Shown piece after piece: positions 44,201 to 55,038 of a stretch of 64,000 nucleotides of DNA (positions are counted from its first letter, which is position 1; every line of letters starts with the position of its first letter). The notes under the pieces are model-generated. The model did no database searches and was not told the DNA's origin. It saw only the letters and a list, made by a program, of their open reading frames with translations. The stretch comes from Hansfordia pulvinata. Its lineage: Eukaryota > Ascomycota > Sordariomycetes > Xylariales. Both the position numbers and the translations under genes were made by a program. The DNA is taken from assembly GCA_006538405.1 (NCBI GenBank), contig BJKQ01000008.1, forward strand, positions 863,501 to 927,500. Reading direction: 5' to 3'.

Positions 44201-46084
44201 TCGCGGGTCGCGCTGTCGTACCGCACCAACGAGTGGGCCAAGCACCTCAGCCACGCCGACACGCCCGAGCCCGAGCAGCTGCAGCTCAACGAGTACCACC
44301 ACCAGCAACACCGCGACTACAACAACCCGGACAGACAGGGAGTCGAAGAGGGAGACGAGGAGGAGGTAGAGGAGGAGAGGGAGGAAGAGCACGGGACCAC
44401 CCGGAGGAGAAGAAGCAGCCAAAGGCAGCAGCGGCGGCGCGAGTCGGCGGCGCCCGTCGACGTCGAGGCCCTGCAGCAGACGGCGACGACCGAGGACACG
44501 ATCCCGCCGGCGTCGGCCTCGCTCGTGCGCTCCCCGTCGTCCCTTTCCATGTCTCACCAGCAGCAGCAGCAGCCGCCGGTCGTGGAGAGGTCCGAGTCAC
44601 GTGCCTCGCGCAGGCAGCCGTCGTACGAGCCGGCCCCTATTTCCGCTGACACCGCGGGGAACAACAACAACAGCAGCAGCAACACGCGCAGCTTCCGCAG
44701 CAGGTCGTTCCTCGCGCCCCGGCGCAGCACGTCCAACGACGTGACGGCGCAGCCCATTGTCGAGGAGGGCCACCAGTGGGACGAGCAGCAGTCCGTGTCC
44801 GGCGGCGGCGCCCCCGTCGGCCGCACGTCGTTCCAGTCCGACAGCTACAACCACAGCGCTGGCTACCACCACCACCAACACCACAGGGCGCGCACGCCGT
44901 CGCCGCGGCGCGACCGCGAGGAGGCCCTGGGCGTGCCCCGCGGCGCGACCCCGGGCGTCGTGTCCTACTCGAGCCTGCAGACGCTGCTGGGCCAGCGCGA
45001 GATGTTCCTGCGCAACAAGTCCAACCCCATGCTCGCCGGCGCCGGCGGCGGCGGCAGCACCAGCCCTGTCCACCACCACCACGCCCTGCCCGAGTACCCC
45101 TCGCGGCCCCCGAGCGCCTCCGGGTCGGCCTACGGCGGCGGAGGAGGAGGCTACCGGGTCGCCTCGATGCCCACCATGCCCATGCAGATGCAGCACATGC
45201 AACAGATGCAGCAGCAGATGCAGCAGCACCAGCCGGCCCCCGACGTCGACGACATCCCCCTCTCCCAGCGCCGCGAGATGATGCGCCAGAGCAGCATGAT
45301 GTCCATGGGCGGCGGCGGCGGCATGCCCATGACCCCTGGCGGTGGTGGTCTCCAGCGTTCCGGCAGCGCCATGAGCGGAGTGTATAACAACGGCAACAAC
45401 AACGGCAACAGCAGCCCTTACCACGGCGCCCACTCGCCCACCGCCGCCCAGCTCGACTCGCAGAACCTGCAGTTCAACTCGCACCAGCCCCAGCGCCGCT
45501 CCACCGCCGCCTCGCAGACGCAGCGCGAGGCCCAGCTGGCCCAGTTCCGCAGCAGCGTCGCCGCCGACCTGCAGCACGCCCGCGCCCCGTCGCCCGTCAA
45601 CAACAACAACGGCGACGGCATCCTGTACGCCGGCATGGGGGGCGCCTCTCCCTCCTCGCAGATGATGCTCAACAACAACAACATCAGCGGCCGCCAGACC
45701 CCGCTCATGTTCTCCCCCTCGTCCACGTCCCTGCTGCTGAACCAGATGCAGGGCGGAGGCAACCCCGCCGCCTTCAACAGCAGCAACAGCAACCTCATGG
45801 GCCCCATGCTGGGACAGCACCAGCAGCACCAGCAGCAGCACGGAGGAGCGCCGTCGCCGTCCCCGACGCCCGGCGCGCAGAACGCCGCGGTCAAGCGCAG
45901 CATCGACCACTCGCGCAGCATGCTCATGTCGCAGAAGGAGGCCGAGGCCCAGCGGCGCGAGGCCGACCGCTTCGAGAAGGACCGCAGCGACCGCGAGTTC
46001 GAGGAGCGCATGCGCCGCGGCGACCTCATCGACGCCCACCGCGAGGCCATGCGCAAGCTGCAGGGCAACGCCAACGCGCGGTAG
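41292..46084 (+). CDS. DUF4203/TMEM198-like multi-pass membrane protein with very long disordered tail
   Basis: Two exons, 41292-41667 and 41865-46084, with donor GTGAGT, acceptor CTACAG and phase 1; 1,531 residues. Exon 1 encodes a signal peptide (MQIKPQRIYALLCVALCANA) and a Ser/Thr/Asp-rich ectodomain. Exon 2 opens with LNPDLTPGWGVAGAIMLLTG and about seven membrane helices to residue 355 (HTFFSSAFLASLCIAILIVY; GTGLILGGLATLFRELTEGF; AIFIVVFTLGGYAFYFSHYT; AAIIVFTLLGVISQ), the layout of the DUF4203/TMEM198 group. The remaining 1,170 residues are cytosolic: a basic Glu/Arg helix (RRARRAEAEAEEQRQRELEE), long runs of G, N, Q, A, S and acidic residues, and a final conserved-looking helix (RSMLMSQKEAEAQRREADRF ... 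REAMRKLQGNANAR). Role in the family is unclear. The pyrimidine-rich leader starts near 40.6 kb. No frame break is seen despite the length. Confidence 0.85.
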
Positions 46085-47340
46085 TTTCTCAGCGACGACG
46101 ACGGCGATGACGAAGGGGAGACCAGAAAAGGCAAAATACTCCACTGCGATCAAGAACAAAATACAACCAACACAACATGATATCGCACACACACAGACAC
46201 ACAGACGCACAGACACACACACTCTCTCACCCCCTTCCTGTCTGTTCCAACGAGCGACAACGACAACGACCACGAGGAAGACGACACAGTCCTAATCTGG
46301 TCTGGGTGCAGCAGCTTCCCACCATCATCTCTTAACTATTTTCCGACAACCCCACGCGGACACACGTGGACACTTGTGTAATCCACCACACACATCTTTG
46401 CCCAGCCGGCAGCATTTCTCCCTAGCATATTCTATATTATACCCCACGGCGCTCTTGCAAAGGCCGACCTCTTCTACAACCTCTCTTGGCCCCGCGCCGC
46501 TCTCTCGCTCCTCCTCCTCGTCCTCCTCCAGAACCCCGTCTCGCGCCTTCTCCGGGGTCTTCTCACAGCCTTGCACTCCGGCAGCCGCCGAGTTTTTAAT
46601 ACCAATCCATACGACGAGTATACCAACTTGCCCCGGGGCGGCCTCCCCCTTTGGGCAAGTATGACCATGAACGTGTTACGACCTGCTTCTCTTCCGCTTT
46701 TCTCCGTTTTCCGATTCCTTCTTGCTCTTTCAAACACAAAAAGACTGGAAACCAAAAAGACGAATCAGGGAAGGAACGGAGGGTAATATATCAAAAGGGG
46801 GCGAACGAGCCTCAGTCTTGCGCCCAGGGGGTGGTGTCTCTTTCAGGTGTAACCCCCCGGGCTTGTTGGGAGCGAAAGGGATGGGTTGTTGGTTCTTGGG
46901 GCGGCGGATGGGGTGGGTGGGCGGCTTTCGGTTGATACCCCTCTCGGAAATTACTTCTCTTTTCTTTCTTGCCTGGTTTCCATCTCTCTAATTCTCCCTA
47001 GTCTATAATTCGCTTCTCTTCTCTTGTCTCTCTTGTACCCTCTCTCTGCTGTCCCTCGTCGGTTTCGCACGCACACACGCCATGGAGTTGAGATACGCAC
47101 GCTTTACGCAGCGGCGGAGGTTGTGCACTGGCGGCGGAATCGGACATATACATATAGAATACCTGCCGAATATAGATATACGATTATACATTGCAACCCG
47201 GTTCTCGACGGACGGTTGAGCTTGCTTGCCCCTGTGCGAATGGGTAAAGGTAGCCTGCTGCTGACTGAGACACATCGCAGCAGAGCCTACTGTTGACAAT
47301 TGCCCTTTTAAAGCGACACTTTCGCAGACTCTCGCAACCT

Positions 47341-47370
47341 TTTTTCTTTTTCTTTTTCTTTTTCTTTTTC
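47341..47370. repeat. (TTTTTC)5 hexanucleotide repeat
   Basis: Five perfect six-base units; on the minus strand it is a purine tract. Confidence 0.95.
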
Positions 47371-47975
47371 AATCTGACAACTCTCGTATCCAGGAGCACA
47401 CGCATGGCTGCTTGCACTGGTGCCTGCTTGCCCGGGCGGGTGTGAGTCAAAGGGCCGATGAAAAGAAGTAGTGATGAGTGAGATGGGGGGTGGCACGCCA
47501 TGACGGGTTTGCGGCCGGTGATTTCAACACATGGTCTCGTCCTAAACCGGATCAATTGAGTTGCGCCGCCCAGACGAGCTGGAAACGACCAGCCCAGTCT
47601 ACACGTAACGAGTACCTACTCCGTTTTCGTAAGCATGTTACTCGTTAAGCGCCGACCCTTGCAGAGCCAGCAGCAACAAGCAGCAAGCAGCCCTTCGATC
47701 AGCCAGCAATGTTGGACCTCCCACCTGCCTTGCGTCCACGATTCCGGCATGGCTTCCATGTACCCGCACTTGCGCGTTCCCGCTGCGGTCGCACAAGGAA
47801 CACTGCTCCACACACAGCACTGCGCCCAGATAGAAGTACCTGGAGGCGCGCTTGACGTCTCGACACACGCCCGTGGATGTACGAGTACCTAGACCCGGAC
47901 CCCACCTCTGCAACCGCCTATGACTCCCAGCTGGGCAGTACATACCTGGTACCTACCACCTACCAGGTTCAGTCC

Positions 47976-48046
47976 CAGCGGCAATCAATCTAAAAGGCAG
48001 CAGCCACCGAGTGCCAGCGGCAACCAACCTAAAGGCAGCAGCCACC
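47976..48046. repeat. Two-copy imperfect tandem duplication, about 36 bases
   Basis: CAGCGGCAATCAATCTAAAA at 47976 is echoed by CAGCGGCAACCAACCTAAA at about 48015; both are followed by GGCAGCAGCCACC. The copies differ by a few substitutions and one base in length. Confidence 0.8.
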
Positions 48047-48708
48047 CACCACCCACCACCCATCACACCACCGCCCCAAGTTAGGTACTAAGGTAACGAC
48101 GTCGACAAACCAAACCGACCAACCAACCCATCTCCCAACACCCGCCACCAAACACCATCACCACCACCACATCGCGGTCGCTTCTGCACATCGCGCATCC
48201 TCACACCGCCGCTTCCGCACACCGGGTAAGCTCAACTGCCTCCTACCACCCACCGCCCGCCCGCCCGCCCGCGTGCCTGCCCGCCCCTCGTCCCGATCCT
48301 GCCCTCCTGCTGCCCCAGACGCGGGGCATCACGTCACCCACCGCCTCCCCCCCCCCGGCCTCACGTGGACCTCACCTGCCCCCAAACCCGAGTCTGAACA
48401 CCTCGCCCTCCCGGACTTCTGCTCTCCTGTTCCGCTTGTATTCTTTGTGATCTCTCGCTTTGTCGCACCCGAACACTCTGCCGGCGCTCTCCCTCCACAA
48501 TTCTGCAGCCGTGTCTGTTCGCACCGCCCCTCAATACATCCGACGAACACAGCTCTTTCACCTGATCCCAACAACACGCTCTACTTAACCACGACCAAGT
48601 CATCTCATCATTCCATTCATACCATCACCTTCAGAAACCAGGATCTCGCGCTCTGTTACTAACTCCACACAAAGTCATACCCCAAGGCGTTTCGTCCCAG
48701 AAGACACC

Positions 48709-49338
48709 ATGGCCACCGATTCGATCAAGGTCAAGTTGCAGAGCAACGACGGCCACCAGCTTGAAGTTGACAAGACGGTCGCCGAGCGATCCCTGCTCAT
48801 CAAGAACATGCTGGAGGACCTGGGTGACGGCGTCATTGGCCAGGTCATCCCCATCCCTAACGTGAGTCCCGTTCCCAACAGTTCGCTTTGGATCTTGTAC
48901 TCACATAGGCTGCCTTCCTAGGTCACTGAGCCCGTTCTCCGCAAAGTCATCGAGTGGTGCGAGCACCACCGCAATGACCCCCCTTCGGCCAACGACGACG
49001 AATCGGACAACCGCAAGCGCACCACGGACATTGAGGAATGGGACCAGAAGTTCATGCAGGTCGACCAGGAAATGCTGTTCGAGATCATCTTGGTAAGTTC
49101 TCCTCCAGAAAAGCCTGCCTGGCTCGTTCTCCCATGCTAACTTCACCCTTTTTGTTTTCAGGCATCCAACTACCTCGACATCAAGCCTCTTCTCGACGTT
49201 GGCTGCAAGACCGTTGCGAATATGATCAAGGGAAAGAGCCCGGAGGAGATCCGTAAGACGTTCAACATCACCAACGACTTTACTCCCGAGGAGGAAGAGC
49301 AGATTCGCCGGGAGAACGAGTGGGCCGAGGACCGCTAG
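48709..49338 (+). CDS. skp1: Skp1 homologue, SCF ubiquitin-ligase adaptor
   Basis: Bridges Cullin-1 and F-box proteins in SCF ligases and also serves kinetochore assembly in yeast (family knowledge). Three exons, 48709-48861, 48922-49092 and 49162-49338, all splitting on codon boundaries, with donors GTGAGT and GTAAGT. The 166-residue product has the BTB-like N-terminal fold ([20 protein letters not shown], then [12 protein letters not shown]), the linker [20 protein letters not shown], and the F-box-binding helices ([40 protein letters not shown], then [20 protein letters not shown]). It ends ENEWAEDR, as expected for the family. Length matches orthologues. Leader is CA-rich. Very confident. 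Confidence 0.97.
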
Positions 49339-51104
49339 ATGGAGTACAAAGGCAAATCAGCCGGAAGAACAGGAAACAGAAAGTCGCTTCGCTTATACTA
49401 TTTCTGCGGCATCAGTCAATCGGCACGAATCAGGATGTCCAGATGGGCAGTCTACTATGAGATGGTTGTTACGCATTCGACCGAGCATGGCACAAGCAGT
49501 ACGGTGTGCTAGCGGAGATGCCACTTGGCTGGGGCCGTAAACGTGTCTTCGGGTAACACCCAGCTTGGCATATTATGCTTGGTCGAGGACGCTCGTCCCT
49601 CATAATTCGCGTCCGACTTCTCTCATCTGCGGAGGACCGTTCGTTCTCGGCCATTCATTCGATGGCGGGTCGACAGCAACGAGGGTTCGTTTTTTCGTCT
49701 AATGACGGGAGCTTGCAGTTGGTTTGTTATGGACGTTTGCTTTAGATTACGGCAATTGGTATTTCAGGTATTCCAATCACATGACACTGGACAAATTCTT
49801 TGCGTGAGTATAACGACGAACGGGGCTTGTGTATGATCTCGCCCGCCCCCTTCCTCCGTGTGCCTCCCACAGTAGCAGGATTGGCTAGGGAAGCCTTTCA
49901 GACTTATAAGGGTGCTTTCGATTGTGTCTGAATGCCTTCCTTCACCGATTGTAATACCATGCCGGCGAAGCTCGGGAGCGCGCTCGTATGTTGCCAATGC
50001 ACAGGCCCGGAACGAGGTGATCATGGGTGATGGCACAGACGGCCAAGCACCGCGTCCATGACTTGCCTACTTTGCCGTATCAGGCAATGCGTGAAGTGCC
50101 AGGCCGAGCGTCGATAGGTTACAGGCAATGCCATACGGGCGGCATCGCTGCCGATAGCAGCTGCGTGCGTAACAGAGCGGGCAACTGTTGGTTGAGTAGC
50201 AGACCCCACACGAATACTCAACATCATCACCTCTTGCCTCCGGTCCCGCGTGCGCTATTGTGTATAACGCGGTCTGGGTCACGAAATTGCCAACTGCGAG
50301 CACAATGGGGTGAGTGGCGGGGTCCAGGCAAGCGGCGGCATCTACTCATACTCTACGCGTGAGTGTACGAGTGCCGAGCCAGTTGGAAGCTCTCACTTGC
50401 ATAAACTGTCTTTTTAGAGTGTTCAACCAGAGTCAAGCTCAAAAGGTAGGTTGCGGCAAGGGTTTCGAGCGAGACGAACGACTGCGCCCCCGCGATGCCT
50501 TTCGGGACACTTGAGACGTCTTTCGGCAGATCTGTGTTTTTCTCATATGAATTTTCCCCTATGACTGTAAAGACATGCACATTTCTCTCGACAATGAACC
50601 TCGGGAGACCGAGAGGAAAACACCGTGACCGAAAACCACACGAACTCGAGAGGGGGGGGGGGAAAGACAAGAAAAGGATGTTGCAGGTCAAAACAAGCTA
50701 CGATGTGCCAGGTTGGTTTCTTGTGTGTTCGCTTTCCATGACCGTTTTTTGTATTTCGTCTCGTTCTCTCGTTTTGACAAAAAAAAGAACGCCACCCTTA
50801 TCCCCTCCACCCTTCATGCAGTTGTGTCCGCGCTCAAATGAACAGCGTCGTCCTTGCTTGTGCCTTGACGCCGCGCGATGACGCGTCAGCAGTTGTGCGA
50901 GATGACCAAATTTTCCCCGACGCCGCCGCTACACCTAGAACGCCCGTGACGGACAAGTCTCAAAATCGTTGAGAGCCGGCGGGGCATATGTGCCGAGAGC
51001 ATGATGCAGTGCTCGACATGGTTCCTTGCTTGATGTGTGGTTGTGTCGAGATCTGAGCGGGCGAGTAGAGCAGTGCACGGGAGGGCGAGGTCGAGTCTGG
51101 GCAT
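49339..51104. other. Spacer between convergent Skp1 and eL39 genes
   Basis: No conserved frame found over 1.8 kb. A run of nine G or more at 50650-50661 and an A-rich run near 50778 are homopolymers. Likely 3' regions of both genes. Confidence 0.5.
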
Positions 51105-51683
51105 CTAGATACCCAGACGAGTCTTGCGCCAGTGTCTCCGCTTGGCGTTGTAACTGTGAGGAAGGACACAGAGTCAGCATGGGGTTACGGATCGGGGGAG
51201 AGAGATGTCGACCTAGGCAGGCCTGTCCAAGAGCATTTCGCTGAAACCGAGGGAGGTAGAAAGGGGGGTCGTCGTACCGGATGGTGTTACCAGTGCGGAG
51301 GCGGATCCATTGCGGGATGGGGCGGTTCTGCTTCTGGGCCTTGGCCAGCTTGACCTTGGTGCGGAAAGACTTGTGGCTCTGTCGGTAGAGAAGGTGTTGG
51401 GTTAGCAATCAGATCTGTGACTTGAGATCGCGCGACTCGGGACGCGCGCGTATTCTTGCGTGGAAAGTTCGTGTGATTTGCCTTTCCCACGCGCAATTCG
51501 GACCGCCGCACAAGCACAGTTCGGGCAGATGCGGCCGGTCGTTCTCACGGTGGGGTGAAGGCGCGGGGAGGGGGGGGTTGAGGAAAATCCGTTTGTCGTT
51601 CGCGCCGGGCGAGGAGATCGAGGAACGGCAGATATTTCGCCGCGGCGGAAATTGCGGGCGAAGACAGTGAGACGTACCGGCAT
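51105..51683 (-). CDS. rpl39: 60S ribosomal protein eL39
   Basis: 51-residue basic component of the large ribosomal subunit, near the peptide exit tunnel. Three coding exons: 51683-51678 (only ATGCCG, Met-Pro), 51378-51278 and 51153-51105. Introns are 299 and 124 bases with donors GTACGT and GTACGA and acceptors CGACAG and CTCACAG. The joined product reads [20 protein letters not shown], then [20 protein letters not shown] and [11 protein letters not shown], which is the full family length with all conserved positions. The codon at the second junction is split CG|T. Tiny first exons are common in fungal ribosomal protein genes. The gene faces Skp1. Confidence 0.97.
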
Positions 51684-53990
51684 TTTGACTGCTGTTGTCG
51701 CTGTCGAATGTCGAGGGTTGGGCGATGATGTCTTTGTTGGAGTGGAAGTAGGAGGGAGGAGGACCGGTCGGGTGGAGTACCTAGTTAGAGGGCCGCCGCC
51801 TGCACGGGAATTTCTCTCGCTTGCAGAGGGTTTTTTTGCCTGTTGGGTGGGCGGCGGCTCAGAAATTGTGCGTCCATGGTGCGGCTGGCGGGCTGACGCA
51901 TGGTGCCAGCTGGCGAGTCGATGTACCTAAGTACTGATTCTGTCTCTCGAAGTGGGGTGGTATCCCTTGACGGGACAGGAAGTGAGGTCATTGGCTTCCC
52001 CGACTGCATTGGGCAGTAGCGGCCTTCGATAGCGATAAGAACGGAACGTATTGACGTACCTTCTCCTCCACGGCCAGGAACTGGATGGAGCGCCTCAACC
52101 CTCGTCCACCATCCAAGGCTGAAGACGAAACCGACTGCTGTGGCGGAGAGTATTTCGAGCTGGATCAAATCGCGCCAGCTTGGTAATCGACACATGGACT
52201 TGATCGTTCCCATACACATCACAGGCACACCTTGTCTGGCGGCACGCCCGCGGGCTGTTCTAATCGAATCCACCTGCCTCCGAGCCTGTATCATCACTCG
52301 TACATCTACCGGTCAGTGAGCCCCTGACCCGCGTACTCGTACTCTTTTCCCAGGTCTTGGCGCATAGCATACTATTCCGCATGGGCACTTTGCTTCCCCA
52401 GTGGTGGCTGCAGCGGGTGCCTCGCTCCCTCCGAGGCCGCCTGTCCGTCGCCTTTCCGTCCACAGTCTTTGACGTGCCGGAGGACCACTACCAGGAGTCA
52501 CAGCGTGTCTTTGTCCAAGGCCCCACCTGTACCCGGAAAGCGACGTCGATGCTGGTATCGAAGTATGTTGTCTGTTGATGGCCCTGATTCCTGGCAACGA
52601 CCTCGGAACCGGGATGTCTTCGAGCACAAGTGGGAACCGGTCCCTATCACCTGCAAGTCGGAACCCGGAATGCCCCAGGTGGACGGCTGCCTGCGGTTGC
52701 ATGCGTCTCACGTAGGATAGGCGAATAGGGAAAGGGCAGCTAAGCCTCGGATTTGACGGCATCTCTAATCCCAGTCACATGCCCCGGAGCAGCGCTCGGC
52801 ACCGGGCGGATCCGTCGGTTCGGTTGCCTGGGCTCGGCTTGTGGGAGGTACGAGTGGGCATTTACACATCGCCAAGGAGTATCGAGGCATCCACGTCCGA
52901 GGACAGCCAACCTGAAAAAAAAGAGGCCTGCCTGCTTGCCTGCCTGTATCTGGGACCTGATTAGATCAAATGCAGCGGCTCCCTGTCAGATACCTATCTG
53001 CTCCCTACATCCATGTACCTGCACCCTACCTCCTTCACTGATCAAGGGCAGAAAACTGGGTTCGCCACCAACTGGACACATCAACAAGAACCACGTTGAT
53101 CAGGACAGCAACCCGTCTTTATCAGTCGTATCCCAAATTACTCGTACGAAGAGGGAAATGCCTGCCTGCATCTGATATTGCCCCAATTGCAAGGTATATT
53201 CTGCACCTGACCGGAGTGGCTATTACAAAGACGAACAACTCGTCCGAGAAGCGACAGAAGCTTTCCAGGCCCCATTCAACGCTGTGCTGAACTTCCAGAA
53301 GATACCTAAGGTACCTTACATGTAACTTGTGATCTTATGAGAAGGCGACGGCTACAGAAGAGAAGTGTCCTGACTGACTGGCCTCCGCCTGCTAGCTGCA
53401 TCTCTGCTTATCCTCCAGCACTCCTTCGGCGGTTTCCCCCGTCCTTCTATCGAGAGGAAGGCCAGCTTCAGTGGATATACGGTACGTACATGTACCTCCC
53501 ACTCGGACACTGCGCTGGGGCGCCTGACCCGAAGGGCCAATAGATCGACGGGATCCTGTTGTCGCCGCCGCAGCCCCGTCCTCCTGATCGCCTCCCGCCA
53601 GCCCATCAACATCGCCGCCATTGATTAACAACTACTTCTACATCCGCCCTCGTCAGCATTAATCATCAATCCCCGCGCTGCTCACCACCACTCCCTGCGC
53701 CCCGACAGTCTCCTCGCCGGCCTCTTATCCCCAATTCTTGACTGCCCATTACTCGCCTCCGGTCTCTGACTTGCACGCCCACGCGAACCCGCCAGCCGCC
53801 GCCGCCGCCTGCCCCTTTCCGCATTACGTACACACCAACGACTGACGCCTGGGAACTGTCCCTACAACACGTCTCGACACTACCGCCCCCTCCGTGGCCA
53901 CCGCAGCTTGCACGGCCCTAGCCGCCACTCCCCAGTCCACAGTCCCGACGCATCATCACTTCCGCGCCCCGCGCGACCACAACCTCCAAT
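51684..53990. other. Intergenic, 2.3 kb
   Basis: Promoter region of eL39 (left) and of Arl1 (right). Short frames at 52357-52578 and 52313-52762 are not supported. A TACTCGTA octamer lies near 52333. From 53640 the DNA is CA/CT-rich leader of the Arl1 gene. Confidence 0.5.
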
Positions 53991-55038
53991 ATGGGTCAGA
54001 GCATGTCATGGCTTACCAACCTGCTGTGGGCGAAAAAGGAGATTCGCATTTTGATCCTCGGCCTTGTATGTCAGCTCTTCCTCATGTGTTTCCCGCATGC
54101 GCACAGGCTGCAAGCGCCCGTCTTGCAGCCCCCGGACTTCGCGTCTTGTACCAGCAGGCCAAGTTGTCGATGATACACATCCGCGCCTCTATCTAGCTGC
54201 TCCCTTTCCACGATCTTTCTCCGCTGAAACAGTACGGCATTGGCTAATAACCCTACCCTTTTACAGGACAATGCCGGCAAGACGACGCTTCTGTACAGAC
54301 TCAAGGTCAGTTTCCCACCAACCGACTTATTTGGCACGCCCCGGCTTTTTTTTCGTTGCCCTCGCCGTCCCTTTGCCCTCAACATGGAATCTGTGCAAAT
54401 AGGAGCCTGCGTTGCCACTGGTAGAGGATTAGGCTGAGGCGCTCCTCCCTCTCGACCGGCGGAAATTCTCGAACAAAGAAACTGACAGTACCTTGCAGAT
54501 TGGCGAGGTCGTCACTACCATCCCAACCATTGGCTTCAACGTGGAGTCGGTAACGTACAAGAATCTGAATTTCAACGTGTGGGATTTGGGAGGGCAGACG
54601 TCAATTCGCCCCTATTGGCGGTGTTACTATGCCAACACGGCCGCCGTCATCTTCGTCGTCGACAGTACCGATATTGAGCGTTTACAGACGGCCTCGGAGG
54701 AGCTGGCTGCCATGCTTAATGAGGAAGAGCTCAAGGATGCCGCGTTGTTGGTGTTTGCAAACAAGCAGGACCAGCCGGGCGCAAAGGGTGCCGGTGAGAT
54801 ATCTGAGGCTTTGCGCTTGGGTGAGCTCAGAGACCGGAACTGGAGTATCATGGCTTGCTCCGCAGTCGATGGCAGTGGTGTGAGCGAGGGCATGGACTGG
54901 CTAGTGGTAAGTTGGAGTTGTGATGCTCAAGACCCCTGCGCAGCAGCTCAGCCTCGCCTTCATGGGCGTATTCATCAATAGTGCACCCGCGCGGAACACC
55001 CAGCTAACCTCTCACAGCAAACCGTTTCGCAAGATTAG
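53991..55038 (+). CDS. arl1: ADP-ribosylation-factor-like GTPase Arl1
   Basis: Small GTPase of the trans-Golgi that recruits golgins and tethering factors (family knowledge). Four exons: 53991-54065, 54267-54305, 54499-54906 and 55018-55038, all on codon boundaries; 180 residues. Gly2 follows the start ([11 protein letters not shown]), the myristoylation site. The P-loop GLDNAGKTT spans the exon 1/2 junction. Switch I is [10 protein letters not shown]; switch II is [20 protein letters not shown], an Arl1 hallmark. NKQD and CSAVDGSG give base recognition. The last exon adds only QTVSQD. Introns contain typical pyrimidine-rich acceptors. The 13-codon second exon is small but canonical. Confidence 0.97.

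Larger units (their letters stand above)
46085..48708. other. Intergenic, 2.6 kb
   Basis: 3' region of the DUF4203 gene with a CACA/GACA-rich start (46185-46225), a (TTTTTC)5 repeat, a short tandem duplication and a CA/CCA-rich leader before Skp1. Octamer TACGAGTA is near 47879. No gene supported. Confidence 0.55.

Noticed and set aside
44597..46273. 558-residue minus-strand open frame opposite the DUF4203 gene
   Set aside because: Valine/leucine/histidine-rich shadow of the repeat-rich tail; the plus strand has signal peptide, helices and correct splicing.
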